DNA of 55,572 bases from the NCBI GenBank assembly GCA_025210965.1, contig JAOAQY010000046.1, positions 1-55,572 of the forward strand, in the 5' to 3' direction. The position numbers and the translations under genes are program-made. Shown here piece after piece: positions 1 through 7,952 of the stretch. The notes below the pieces were generated by a model, which was given only the letters and a program-made list of their open reading frames with translations, ran no database searches and was not told the origin of the DNA. Source of the DNA: Tissierellales bacterium. Lineage in GTDB: Bacteria; Bacillota; Clostridia; Tissierellales; JAOAQY01. Position 1 is the first letter of the stretch. Every line of letters begins with the position of its first letter.

Positions 1-805
1 GTCTTTGTACTTTGACTGTTTGTTTATGGATATTTTGCCTAGTAGCTCCTCCTTTTTCTAGTTTTTTTGTTTTTTTAAGACATTCATATTTCCTTGAAAG
101 TCTTACTTGTTCACGTTTTAACTTCTTTTCTAGTTTTTTTACTCTTGAAGTCTTGTTGATGTTCTTTTTTACAACTTCATTACTGAAAATAGCAAAATCT
201 TTTATTCCTAAATCTACTCCAATTGGCTCTGTCTTAGGTTTGTCATCCTCAGTTTTTTCTACTTCGCAAACAATTGATACATAATATCTCCCTGCTCGCT
301 CTATAACAGTTCCATTAATAACTTTTGCATTGGTTGGAATATATCCAAACTCTTTAAGTCTCACCCATTTAAGGGTAGGTATATTGACTCTATGACGCTC
401 TATCTTCCAGTCAGTTTTGTTATTCTTTGGAAAATATAAACCGACTTTAGACTTGCCCTTTTTCTTAAATCTAGGGAAGCCTGCTTCACATTTAAAGAAT
501 TTCTTATATGATAACTCTGCATTACATATAGCTTTCTTTCTAGCCTTGCTACCACAATCATTAATCCACTTGTATTCATGCAATACTTTGATTTCATTGT
601 TGATATATTTATCAAAGTTATTAGCTGATATAAAGGCGCTTTTCTTATCTATTTTCCCCTCTTTAAAGTTCTGATAAAGTGATTGATTTTTAGCAAGATA
701 AGCGTTATATAACCATCTACAAATTCCCAGTGATTGATTAATCTTTTGAATCTGCTTTTTTGTTGGTTTTAATTCGACTTTGTATGCCCTTTGCAATCTC
801 TTCAT
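1..805 (-). CDS. tnpB: TnpB (IS605/IS607-type OrfB), partial at the left edge
   Basis: The minus strand reads open from an ATG at 805 to the window edge, giving 268 residues without a stop. The N-terminus (MKRLQRAYKVELKPT, then GICRWLYNAYLAKN) and the FPRFKKKGKSK stretch near residue 109 are typical of TnpB. The first RuvC-like acid is in GVDLGIKDF (Asp198). The second and third RuvC acids and the zinc ribbon would lie beyond the edge, so integrity cannot be judged. TnpB proteins are RNA-guided nucleases tied to IS200/IS605 and IS607 elements; the guide RNA normally overlaps the 3' end, also off the edge. The start sits behind AGGTAAGGGG. The reading frame shows no decay. Confidence 0.9.
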   Translation of the reverse strand, partial: MKRLQRAYKVELKPTKKQIQKINQSLGICRWLYNAYLAKNQSLYQNFKEGKIDKKSAFISANNFDKYINNEIKVLHEYKWINDCGSKARKKAICNAELSYKKFFKCEAGFPRFKKKGKSKVGLYFPKNNKTDWKIERHRVNIPTLKWVRLKEFGYIPTNAKVINGTVIERAGRYYVSIVCEVEKTEDDKPKTEPIGVDLGIKDFAIFSNEVVKKNINKTSRVKKLEKKLKREQVRLSRKYECLKKTKKLEKGGATRQNIHKQTVKVQR

Positions 806-809
806 CCCC

Positions 810-884
810 TTACCTAAGCACCTTAAATGAAATGTTAAGTATCGCTGCAAAATCTTTAGTTTTATAATTTGTAATATGTTTCAT
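810..884 (-). pseudogene. Truncated IS607-like TnpA N-terminus (24 codons)
   Basis: A 24-codon frame starts at an ATG with a good ribosome site (AAAGGAG) and reads MKHITNYKTKDFAAILNISF, then KVLR and a stop, 4 bases before the tnpB start. The YKTKDFAAILNIS part resembles the N-terminal MerR-like helix-turn-helix of IS607-family serine recombinases, which usually continue with a Trp and a long catalytic domain. Here the recombinase is missing and tnpB follows at once. Either an internal deletion left a tnpA stub, or the short frame is kept as a leader that couples translation to tnpB. The family call rests on about 15 residues. Confidence 0.5.
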
Positions 885-1021
885 GTATCCATCAACTCCT
901 TTGAGTATATTTGAACACTTTCAACCACATTTATCAACATTTTTAATAACTAAAGCATTTCTCCTTCAAAATCTAAATTAATATATCTACTTTATTCTAT
1001 TATTTATCTCAAAACATTTCA

Positions 1022-1071
1022 ACTTTTTTACTATGATATAATACATCTATAATCGTATTATTTAAAGGAGG
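1022..1071 (+). promoter_or_regulatory. Probable promoter and ribosome site of the aldose epimerase gene
   Basis: A TATAAT-like hexamer lies within gatataatac near 1036, behind a weak -35 in the T-rich stretch. The ribosome site AAAGGAGG lies 9 bases before the ATG at 1081. The -35 is a guess. Confidence 0.45.
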
Positions 1072-1080
1072 ATTATAATC

Positions 1081-1962
1081 ATGATGTCTACATTATCAAA
1101 TAATTTATTAAAAATACAGATTTCAACACATGGAGCAGAGTTAAACAGCATACTGGGTTTAAATGACAATTTAGAATATCTTTGGAACGCTGATGAAAAT
1201 TATTGGAAAAGGCATGCTCCAATACTATTTCCCATCGTTGGAAAATTAAATAACAACACTTATAGAGTTAATCAGAAAAACTATACTCTTACACAACATG
1301 GTTTTGCTAGAGACTCTGAATTCAAAATCTATAGCAAAGAAAACAACTCAATAACATATATTTTATCTAGCTCTATTAATAGTTTAAAAGTATATCCCTA
1401 TGAATTCGATTTGTATGTTAGTTACACTTTAATTAAAAACAAAATAGAAATAAAGTATAGTGTAAAAAATAAAGATAGTAAAAAAATATATTTTTCACTA
1501 GGAGCTCATCCTGGCTTTAATTGTCCATTATTAACTGACGAATCAATAAACGACTATTACTTTGAATTTGAAAAAATTGAAACAGCTTATCAGCAAATTT
1601 TAGATTCAAAATTAGGTCTATTTACGGGAAATTCTATTCCTTTTTTCAAAAACAATAATATTCTAGATATATCAAATGATTTATTTAAAAATGATGCTCT
1701 AGTATTCAAAAATTTAGATTCCAAATATATAGCATTGAAAAGCAGAAAAAGTACAAAATCAATAGTTCTTGATTTTGATGGTTTTCCATGTGTTGGTCTT
1801 TGGTCTAAGCCTGAAGGTGCACCATTTGTGTGCATAGAACCTTGGTTTGGCCATGCAGACTACGTTGACTTTGAAGACGATTTCAGCAAGAAAGCTGGCA
1901 TTTTAGAACTTCCTATCGGCGAAACTTTTGATTGTAACTATTCAATAACTATAAATCAATAA
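1081..1962 (+). CDS. LacX-like aldose 1-epimerase family protein
   Basis: This 293-residue protein belongs to the galactose mutarotase-like fold, in the LacX subgroup. These enzymes interconvert alpha and beta anomers of sugars in the cytoplasm, although the substrate of LacX-type members is mostly unproven. Visible signatures are the N-terminal STHGAELNSI strand, HAPILFPIVGKL, the first catalytic-type His in QHGFARDSEF (about residue 78), the second in GAHPGFNCPL (about 142), and a late acidic region EPWFGHADY. It stands alone, with its own promoter and a strong terminator behind it, and no sugar operon is nearby. The ATG at 1081 is followed by a second ATG, so the start could be 3 bases later. 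Confidence 0.85.
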   Translation: MMSTLSNNLLKIQISTHGAELNSILGLNDNLEYLWNADENYWKRHAPILFPIVGKLNNNTYRVNQKNYTLTQHGFARDSEFKIYSKENNSITYILSSSINSLKVYPYEFDLYVSYTLIKNKIEIKYSVKNKDSKKIYFSLGAHPGFNCPLLTDESINDYYFEFEKIETAYQQILDSKLGLFTGNSIPFFKNNNILDISNDLFKNDALVFKNLDSKYIALKSRKSTKSIVLDFDGFPCVGLWSKPEGAPFVCIEPWFGHADYVDFEDDFSKKAGILELPIGETFDCNYSITINQ

Positions 1963-2005
1963 ACTATCTTAGCTCAATTATATTTTATCAATTTATAATA
2001 AATAA

Positions 2006-2056
2006 AAAGCTGTAATAAAATAGATTTACCAATCTACTTTATTACAGCTCTTTTTA
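2006..2056. terminator. Bidirectional terminator between the epimerase and the feo genes
   Basis: Arms 2008-2026 and 2031-2049 pair over 19 bp with one mismatch. A T-run follows on the plus strand and A-rich sequence flanks the other side, so it can serve both converging transcripts. Confidence 0.85.
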
Positions 2057-2058
2057 AA

Positions 2059-2199
2059 TTATTTACAATTGCAATTTCCATTCGATTGACTATACGGACA
2101 ACCAATGCATTTTGCACCTTTTTTCTTTTCTATGATGATTTTTACAGTTGCTAGGGCCACTATCGCTAATATAACTACTCCAACAATTACGTTTCCCAT
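2059..2199 (-). CDS. FeoB-associated Cys-rich membrane protein
   Basis: This 46-residue protein starts with MGNVIVGVVILAIVALATVK, a single membrane helix, followed by a basic IIIEKKKGAK stretch and a Cys-rich tail CIGCPYSQSNGNCNCK. Four cysteines in the last 16 residues could bind metal. It begins 11 bases after feoB, with GGAG upstream of the ATG. Small proteins of this design commonly follow feoB in Bacillota and are annotated as FeoB-associated; they may play a part like FeoC, but the function is not proven. Confidence 0.85.
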   Translation of the reverse strand: MGNVIVGVVILAIVALATVKIIIEKKKGAKCIGCPYSQSNGNCNCK

Positions 2200-2210
2200 A
2201 CTATCATCTC

Positions 2211-4223
2211 CTATGCACTCTTAATTTTTCTAGTACCATTTTTAGCTGCTGCTTTTTTATCGCCTTGTTTTACCAAATGCACCACAAATCCTATCATCAA
2301 TGTTACAGCTACAAGACCCGGTACAAAACCTGTTCCTACACCCCCTGTAGTGATCAATGAACCAATTTGATAAATAAAGAATGCTACTGTATATCCCATT
2401 CCAAATTGGAATGCAATACCACTCCAAAGCCATTTCTTATTTTCCATTTCAGCATTCATAGCACCAATAGCTGCAAAGCAAGGTGGAGTAAATAAGTTAA
2501 ATGTCAAATATGCTAATGCTACAACTGAACTAATACCCATAATTTGAGCTACATTTTCGCTACCTGAAACCAATGCAAGTTCATCTGTATCTATAAAATT
2601 TGTTATTGAGTAAACTACTGCAAGAGTTCCTACAACATTCTCTTTCGCAATAAAACCAGTGATTGCTGCGGCTGCCAATTGCCATACTCCAAATCCTAAT
2701 GGAATCAACAATACTGCAAATGGTGATGCGATACTTGCTAAAATACTTGTATTTTCAGCTCCCTCTGCAACTACTTCAAAAGACCAGTTAAATGTTTGCA
2801 TAATTTGAACTGCTGCATTACAAAGAAGTATTATAGTACTTGCTTTTATAATAAATGCTTTTGCTCTAGAAAGCATCGAAATAGTAGCCTTCTTGATGCT
2901 TGGTATTTTATACTCAGGTAATTCCATTATGAAAAATGATCTAGCACCTTTTTCTCCAGTAATTCTAACTATAAGCAATGCTCCTGCTATAATTATCGCT
3001 ATACCCATGAAATACATTGTAGTTCCAACCCATGCTGCATCATCGAAGAATACTCCTGCAAAAAGTGCAATTACAGGTAATTTCGCTCCACACGGCATAA
3101 ATGGTGTAAGCATAGCGGTTGTTCTTCTCTGTCTCTCGTTCTTAATAGTTCTAGTAGCCATAACTCCAGGAATTGCACAACCAATACCTATAATCATAGG
3201 TATAATAGACTTTCCAGATAAACCAACTTTTTTGAAAAATCTATCCATTACAACAGCCACACGAGCCATGTATCCGCAATCCTCTAATAAAGCTAAAAGG
3301 AAGAACAACACCATTATTAGAGGTAAAAATCCTACAACTGCACCAACGCCACCAATTATACCATCTAATAATATAGCTCTAAGAATCGGTGAAACACCGT
3401 CTCCCATTGCACCCTCTACTGCACCATATAAAGCATCTATCCATCCACCTAATACTTCTGCTATATAAGGTCCTACATGTGTCTGTGATATAGAAAATAC
3501 CGCCCACATTATAAGCGCAAAAATCGGCAATCCTAACCACTTATGTGCCACTATTCTATCTACAGCATCCTGCTTAGTCTGCTTATTCACATCTAGTTTT
3601 TTATTTTCAACTTTAGATACAATATCTTTTACAAATTCAAATCTTTTTCTGTCAAACACCTCAACAGATTTTTTATCGTTTTTATTAAGTCCTTTAGCTT
3701 CAAATGGAGCTCTCTGAACTTGTCCACGAACTCCAGCAACAGCAGCTATTAGTTTTTCCAAACCATTATTTGTACTTTTAGCTGCTGAAGTCTCAACAAC
3801 TGGACAACCTAATTTTTTCGAAAGTGCATTTGTATCTATCTCAGTTTGTTTTTTCTGATTGATATCAATCTTGTTCAGCGCTACAACCACTGGTATATTT
3901 AACTCTAGCAATTGTGTTGTAAAAAATAAACTTCTACTCAAATTTGTAGCATCTACAATATTGATTATTACATCAGGATTTTCATTATTAACAAACTCAC
4001 TTGTAATACTTTCTTCCGATGTAAATGGAGACATCGAATATGCTCCAGGAAGGTCTACTGCTGTAATTTCACGACCAGTTTTATTAAGGCTTTTCTTGAT
4101 ATCCCCTTCCTTTTTATCAATAGTTACTCCTGCCCAGTTACCCACACGCTCAATTTTTCCCGTAATAGCGTTAAACAAGGTTGTCTTACCACTATTCGGA
4201 TTACCCGTAAGTGCTACTTTCAT
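2211..4223 (-). CDS. feoB: Ferrous iron transport protein B
   Basis: This 670-residue protein imports Fe(II) across the inner membrane. The N-terminal G domain has G1 GNPNSGKTT (residues 7-15), the switch VGNWAGVT, G3 DLPGAYS and G4 NKID. A helical linker follows (residues about 165-230), then a long membrane domain with the two gate repeats, seen as GCAIPGVMATRTI and MPCGAKLPV, each with the conserved Cys. The length is normal for clostridial FeoB. The ATG follows GGAGGAG. A terminator separates it from the upstream dtxR-feoA pair, and Fur-like and inverted-repeat boxes lie in the gap, so it probably has its own iron-controlled promoter. Confidence 0.97.
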   Translation of the reverse strand: MKVALTGNPNSGKTTLFNAITGKIERVGNWAGVTIDKKEGDIKKSLNKTGREITAVDLPGAYSMSPFTSEESITSEFVNNENPDVIINIVDATNLSRSLFFTTQLLELNIPVVVALNKIDINQKKQTEIDTNALSKKLGCPVVETSAAKSTNNGLEKLIAAVAGVRGQVQRAPFEAKGLNKNDKKSVEVFDRKRFEFVKDIVSKVENKKLDVNKQTKQDAVDRIVAHKWLGLPIFALIMWAVFSISQTHVGPYIAEVLGGWIDALYGAVEGAMGDGVSPILRAILLDGIIGGVGAVVGFLPLIMVLFFLLALLEDCGYMARVAVVMDRFFKKVGLSGKSIIPMIIGIGCAIPGVMATRTIKNERQRRTTAMLTPFMPCGAKLPVIALFAGVFFDDAAWVGTTMYFMGIAIIIAGALLIVRITGEKGARSFFIMELPEYKIPSIKKATISMLSRAKAFIIKASTIILLCNAAVQIMQTFNWSFEVVAEGAENTSILASIASPFAVLLIPLGFGVWQLAAAAITGFIAKENVVGTLAVVYSITNFIDTDELALVSGSENVAQIMGISSVVALAYLTFNLFTPPCFAAIGAMNAEMENKKWLWSGIAFQFGMGYTVAFFIYQIGSLITTGGVGTGFVPGLVAVTLMIGFVVHLVKQGDKKAAAKNGTRKIKSA

Positions 4224-4332
4224 AAATAATCTCCTCCACTTTATATAAATTATTAGCCGAGGTTAACTTTTTTGATAAAAAAATAAAATGATAATAGCAA
4301 TACATTCTTAAGTTAACCACTCTAATTAAAAT

Positions 4333-4347
4333 CTATAATAATTATCA
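4333..4347. promoter_or_regulatory. Fur-like box upstream of feoB
   Basis: CTATAAT-A-ATTATCA matches the 7-1-7 Fur consensus (TGATAAT-N-ATTATCA) at all but the first two bases. It sits about 110 bases before feoB. The perfect copy at 10260-10274 supports Fur-type regulation in this genome. No binding data. Confidence 0.45.
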
Positions 4348-4354
4348 ATACCCA

Positions 4355-4372
4355 TGTTAGCCACAGCTAACA
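4355..4372. promoter_or_regulatory. Inverted repeat upstream of feoB, possible DtxR/MntR-type operator
   Basis: TGTTAGC-CACA-GCTAACA is a perfect 7-bp inverted repeat with a 4-base centre. The half-site GTTAGC resembles boxes bound by DtxR/MntR-family repressors, and a DtxR-like gene lies just upstream. A weaker related sequence (TTAGCCGAGGTTAAC, near 4252) sits close to the feoB start. Confidence 0.45.
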
Positions 4373-4382
4373 TTTTCAGCAT

Positions 4383-4430
4383 AAAAAAACGCAAGATTTG
4401 CCAAATGAATTTGGCAAATTTGCTAATATA
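4383..4430 (-). terminator. Terminator between feoA and feoB
   Basis: On the minus strand GATTTGCCAAAT and its complement form a stem with a very short loop, followed by GCG and seven T. It lies directly behind feoA, so feoB is probably not simply co-transcribed with it. Confidence 0.75.
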
Positions 4431-4433
4431 AAA

Positions 4434-4718
4434 TTATATAATTATAGCTCTTGCTAATTCTGTATCTATACTATACCTAGCATCTTTCACTGTGACCACG
4501 TAATTATCTGCTAATATAGATATCAATGTAATCTCTTCACCTTCATAGCAACCAAGCGTAAATAAGAAATCTTTTAATTCCTCATCGCCAGTTTCAATAG
4601 ACCTAATAGTATATTGTCTATCAACATCTGCTTGAGTCAAATCATTGGCACCCACATGCTGTGATTCAGTCTGATAATTACCACCTACTACCATTTTTTG
4701 TTCTAAAATATTTTCCAT
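4434..4718 (-). CDS. feoA: FeoA-family protein
   Basis: This 94-residue protein has the SH3-like FeoA fold from about residue 32: YTIRSIETGDEELKDFLFTLGCYEGEEITLISI, then a strand pair with VVTVKDARYSIDTELARAIII. FeoA proteins assist FeoB on the cytoplasmic side. The first 30 residues (rich in Gln and Gly) precede the usual FeoA start and are not typical. It begins 2 bases after the stop of the DtxR-like gene, behind GGAGG, so the two are translated as a pair. Confidence 0.88.
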   Translation of the reverse strand: MENILEQKMVVGGNYQTESQHVGANDLTQADVDRQYTIRSIETGDEELKDFLFTLGCYEGEEITLISILADNYVVTVKDARYSIDTELARAIII

Positions 4719-4720
4719 GT

Positions 4721-5125
4721 TTACGCCTCCAACTCATTTTCGATACCTACATCAATATTTTGCTTCACAAGATATTCCTCTATAGCTTCTATCATTTCAT
4801 CTGAGATAACATGCTCTATCTTACAAGCATTTTTCTCAGCTTCAACCTTCTTTAGCTTTAGAGAATCCTCCAAAAATAATGTTATTAGTCGATGATTTTT
4901 GTATATACGTTTTGAAACACTGCGCCCCTCACTCGTAAGTGTTATTGTTCCATAATGTTCCTTAACTATCAATCCCTTTTCTTTTAGGTATTTCATAGCT
5001 TTAGACACACTCGGTTTTGTAACACCAAGCCTTTTAGCTATTTCTGCCCCGTGGGCATGTCCATGTTCTTTCTCGAGTATATATATCGTTTCTAAATACA
5101 TTTCAACTGATTCATTATTTACCAT
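4721..5125 (-). CDS. DtxR/MntR-family metal-dependent repressor
   Basis: I place the start at the ATG at 5125, which has GGAG 8 bases upstream; an in-frame TTG at 5164 would add 13 residues but has no ribosome site. The protein (134 residues) opens with SVEMYLETIYILEKE, then a winged helix (AEIAKRLGVTKPSVSKAMKYLKEKGLI), and a dimerisation half with KRIYKNHRLITLFLED and the metal-site region CKIEHVISDEMIEAIEEY. There is no C-terminal SH3 domain, as in the short MntR-type members. Linkage to feoA points to iron, but manganese cannot be excluded. A perfect inverted repeat covers its own promoter, which suggests autoregulation. Confidence 0.9.
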   Translation of the reverse strand: MVNNESVEMYLETIYILEKEHGHAHGAEIAKRLGVTKPSVSKAMKYLKEKGLIVKEHYGTITLTSEGRSVSKRIYKNHRLITLFLEDSLKLKKVEAEKNACKIEHVISDEMIEAIEEYLVKQNIDVGIENELEA

Positions 5126-5177
5126 CAAACCACTCCATAGCATCAATTTGAGTAAATCTTTCAAACTGACAATTTCA

Positions 5178-5211
5178 TTTTATACCAATTGATAAGTTTT
5201 GTCAATTGGTA
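5178..5211 (-). promoter_or_regulatory. Promoter with overlapping operator of the dtxR-feoA operon
   Basis: On the minus strand TTGACA is followed after 15-17 bases by a TATAAA/TAAAAT box. The same bases form a perfect inverted repeat, TACCAATTGA, 9 bases, TCAATTGGTA (5183-5211), which spans the -35 and reaches the -10. Occupation would block RNA polymerase. Confidence 0.65.
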
Positions 5212-5249
5212 ATTAGTATTTATTTCAATTAGTAATAATACTCATTATA

Positions 5250-6098
5250 CTATTTTTTCAAAAACTCATTTAGTTCTTCAAGTTTCATTCTCATTTGTTC
5301 ATATCCTATTTCGTAACATCTTTCTAGTTTTTCTATATTACGCTCAGCTCTTTTAACCTTCAATGCTTCATTTGGCCTTATGACAAGTGCTTTACCTTCT
5401 AGCTCTAATCGCTCGATATATTCAAGTGTTTCATTATAAAATACATGTCTGCTCTCGATAGCTTTTACCAACTTAGGATAATCTCTATACAATTTTCTAG
5501 CCATAAACATTCCTTTTGTCAACTTTTTTCTATAGCCACTTGGCTGAGTCAGTATAATTACTAATTTTTCATTTCCATCACTTAATGCTTTTTTCACTGG
5601 AATAGAATCACTTATTCCACCATCTAAGAGCTCCTTGCCTTTGTACTTTACAACATTAGAAATAAGTGGCAAACTGCTCGATGCTCTCAAAAGTTTATTT
5701 TCCTTATCTATCTCCTTATTATCGTAGTAAACTGCTTGTCCACTACTGCAATCAGTCGTAACTACAACAAATTTTTGGCTGGATTCCATATATGTTTTGT
5801 AATCAAATGGAACCAGTTCATTTGGTATTTCATTGAATATAAAATCCATGCCAAATAAAGTTTCTTTCTTGAAAAGCCTTCTATAGCTTATATACCTTTT
5901 ATCATGTAAGTAGTCCAATGTAGCCCGCTTTGTTCTTCCTATTTGCCTCGATATATAAGAAGCTCCATTACAAGCTCCCATTGAAACTCCTATAACATAC
6001 GGTATGTATATATCATTTTCCATAAGGCTATCGAGTACACCTGCTGTATAAATCCCTCTAAGTCCTCCACCTTCTATAACCAACCCTATTTTACTCAT
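5250..6098 (-). CDS. Patatin-like phospholipase family protein
   Basis: This 282-residue protein carries the patatin signatures: the oxyanion loop EGGGLRGIY (residues 9-17), the nucleophile elbow GVSMG with the catalytic Ser near residue 40, and the dyad Asp in LLDGGISDSIP near residue 160. The length and the lack of a signal peptide or membrane helix fit the cytoplasmic RssA/YjjU-like group of acyl hydrolases. The likely activity is lipid ester hydrolysis; the substrate is unknown. The charged C-terminal helix region (ALKVKRAERNIEKLERCYE) may mediate assembly. It is transcribed toward the dtxR promoter and seems to be a single gene. Confidence 0.9.
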   Translation of the reverse strand: MSKIGLVIEGGGLRGIYTAGVLDSLMENDIYIPYVIGVSMGACNGASYISRQIGRTKRATLDYLHDKRYISYRRLFKKETLFGMDFIFNEIPNELVPFDYKTYMESSQKFVVVTTDCSSGQAVYYDNKEIDKENKLLRASSSLPLISNVVKYKGKELLDGGISDSIPVKKALSDGNEKLVIILTQPSGYRKKLTKGMFMARKLYRDYPKLVKAIESRHVFYNETLEYIERLELEGKALVIRPNEALKVKRAERNIEKLERCYEIGYEQMRMKLEELNEFLKK

Positions 6099-6173
6099 AA
6101 CTAATCATCGTCCTCTCTTTTACGATATTATTAGAATATCATATTTTTTTTAGAGACTGCAATTATTTTATCT

Positions 6174-6210
6174 ACAAAAAAGGAACCTATAGCATCTAGC
6201 CTAGGTTCCC
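6174..6210 (-). terminator. Terminator of the hydrogenase operon
   Basis: GGAACCTA and TAGGTTCC pair (6182-6189 with 6202-6209), and a run of T follows on the minus strand. It lies 12 bases behind the hydrogenase stop. Confidence 0.85.
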
Positions 6211-6221
6211 TAAAATTTCTT

Positions 6222-7952
6222 CTATTTGTTCTTCATTTCCCAACCAAAATGATCAGTATGAAGTAAATTATGTGCTTTGTGTGAAAGTGGTTTTTCAAAA
6301 TACTCTTCATACATTTTAGCTATATTTGGATTTTCATGAGAGAATCTAAGCTCTGCATTCTTATCCAAGCTATAAAGTATTTCGCCTCTTTCTCCAGCTA
6401 ATTCACAGCCTTCATGTATTGGCTGACCGCCACCACCAGCACAGCCACCAGGACAAGCCATTATTTCAACAAAGTCATACTCAACTTCGCCTCTATCAAT
6501 AGCGTCCATAAGTTTTCTAGTATTTCCTAGTCCACTTGCTATAGCTATTCTTACTTCTGTATCTTCTATTTTAAAGCTAGCTTCTTTCCAGCCTTCTAAT
6601 CCTCTTACCTTAGCAAACGCATCAGCATCAGGATTTTGACCAGTTACCAAGAAGTAAGCACTTCTTAGAGCTGCTTCCATAACTCCACCTGTCGCTCCAA
6701 ATATAACGCCTGCACCTGTTGATACCCCAAGTGGTGAATCAAAGTTTTGCTCTTCTAATGCTTCTAAGTCTAAATGCTGAGTTCTTACCATTCTTACAAA
6801 CTCTCGTGTAGTAATAGATATATCAACATCTCTATCCGCACCTGTATCGTTTATATTTGGAACCGCACACTCTTCTTTCTTAGCAAGACATGGCATAACT
6901 GACAAGCAGAATATCTTGTCTGGAGATACTCCTAATTTTTCAGCAAAGTAACTTTTAGTAACCGCACCAAACATCTGCTGTGGTGATTTTGCACTTGAAA
7001 GCTGACCTACCATATGTGGATATTGAGTTTTTATAAATCTAACCCATCCTGGACAGCAAGATGTAAACATAGGAAGTTTCTTTTCTCTAAGTTCTGGAAG
7101 TCTTTGTAAAAACTCACTTCCCTCTTCCATTATTGTAAGATCTGCTGAAAAGTTTGTGTCAAATACATAATCAAATCCTATTTTCTTCATAGCTGCAACC
7201 ATTTTTTCTGGAGTTGCTTGCTCTTTTGTAAGTCCTAGAGTCTCTCCCCACGCAGTACGAACTGCTGGTGCAACTTGAAGTACTGTAATAGTATCTGGAT
7301 CTGCTAACGCTTCATAAACTACATCAGTATCGTCTCTTTCTCTAAGTGCTCCTACTGGGCAATGAGTTATACATTGACCACATGCAGCACATTCAGTATT
7401 CTCTATCTTTCTATTGTATGAAACGTCAACTGTAGTTCTAGAACCAGTTCCCGCTACATCCCAGATATTAAGAGTTTGAACTTTATCACAAATTTGAACA
7501 CATCTCATACATTTTATACATTTAGATGCATCTCTTATAAGTGAAAAGTTTTTATTCCATTTATTTCTCTCTGGTTTCTTAACATATGGCATATCTAATA
7601 TTCCTAAATCATTCGCCAATGTTTGTAGTGTACAATTACCACTTCTTACACAAGTCGTACAATCACAACTATGCTGAGATAAAATAAGTTGTACATTAGT
7701 CTTTCTACCTTCTAATACTTTTGGGCTATTTGTATAAACTACCATTCCCTCTTCAACTGGAGTATTACATGAAGTAGCTAATTTTTCAGTACCTTCAATC
7801 TCAACTAAACAAACTCTACATGCTCCAATCTCATTTATTCCTTCTAAGTAGCAAAGTGTTGGTATATTTACTCCGACTTTCTTTGCCGCTGCTTTTATAC
7901 TCATTCCAGCAGGAACTTCAACCGTGATATTATCTATAGTTAATTTTACCAT
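6222..7952 (-). CDS. [FeFe] hydrogenase catalytic subunit (HndD/HydA type)
   Basis: This 576-residue enzyme reversibly reduces protons to H2 in the cytoplasm. In order it has a [2Fe-2S] domain (Cys34, 45, 48, 62), a His-Cys cluster motif (HSCDCTTC at 94-101 with Cys107), two [4Fe-4S] ferredoxin motifs (CIKCMRCVQIC at 145-155, CAACGQCITHC at 188-198), and the H-cluster domain with TSCCPGW (298), MPCLAKKEE (353) and ACPGGCAGG (499). The C-terminus has the small-subunit-like GCELAGERGEILYSLD region. Every cluster ligand I expect is present. Its ATG overlaps the end of the partner gene by 7 bases, so the two are co-translated. The partner suggests electron exchange with NAD(P)H rather than only ferredoxin. 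Confidence 0.95.
   Translation of the reverse strand: MVKLTIDNITVEVPAGMSIKAAAKKVGVNIPTLCYLEGINEIGACRVCLVEIEGTEKLATSCNTPVEEGMVVYTNSPKVLEGRKTNVQLILSQHSCDCTTCVRSGNCTLQTLANDLGILDMPYVKKPERNKWNKNFSLIRDASKCIKCMRCVQICDKVQTLNIWDVAGTGSRTTVDVSYNRKIENTECAACGQCITHCPVGALRERDDTDVVYEALADPDTITVLQVAPAVRTAWGETLGLTKEQATPEKMVAAMKKIGFDYVFDTNFSADLTIMEEGSEFLQRLPELREKKLPMFTSCCPGWVRFIKTQYPHMVGQLSSAKSPQQMFGAVTKSYFAEKLGVSPDKIFCLSVMPCLAKKEECAVPNINDTGADRDVDISITTREFVRMVRTQHLDLEALEEQNFDSPLGVSTGAGVIFGATGGVMEAALRSAYFLVTGQNPDADAFAKVRGLEGWKEASFKIEDTEVRIAIASGLGNTRKLMDAIDRGEVEYDFVEIMACPGGCAGGGGQPIHEGCELAGERGEILYSLDKNAELRFSHENPNIAKMYEEYFEKPLSHKAHNLLHTDHFGWEMKNK

Noticed and set aside
2893-3468. Long plus-strand frame of 191 codons opposite feoB.
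   Set aside because: It is the mirror of the conserved feoB membrane domain, with no ribosome site or family likeness.
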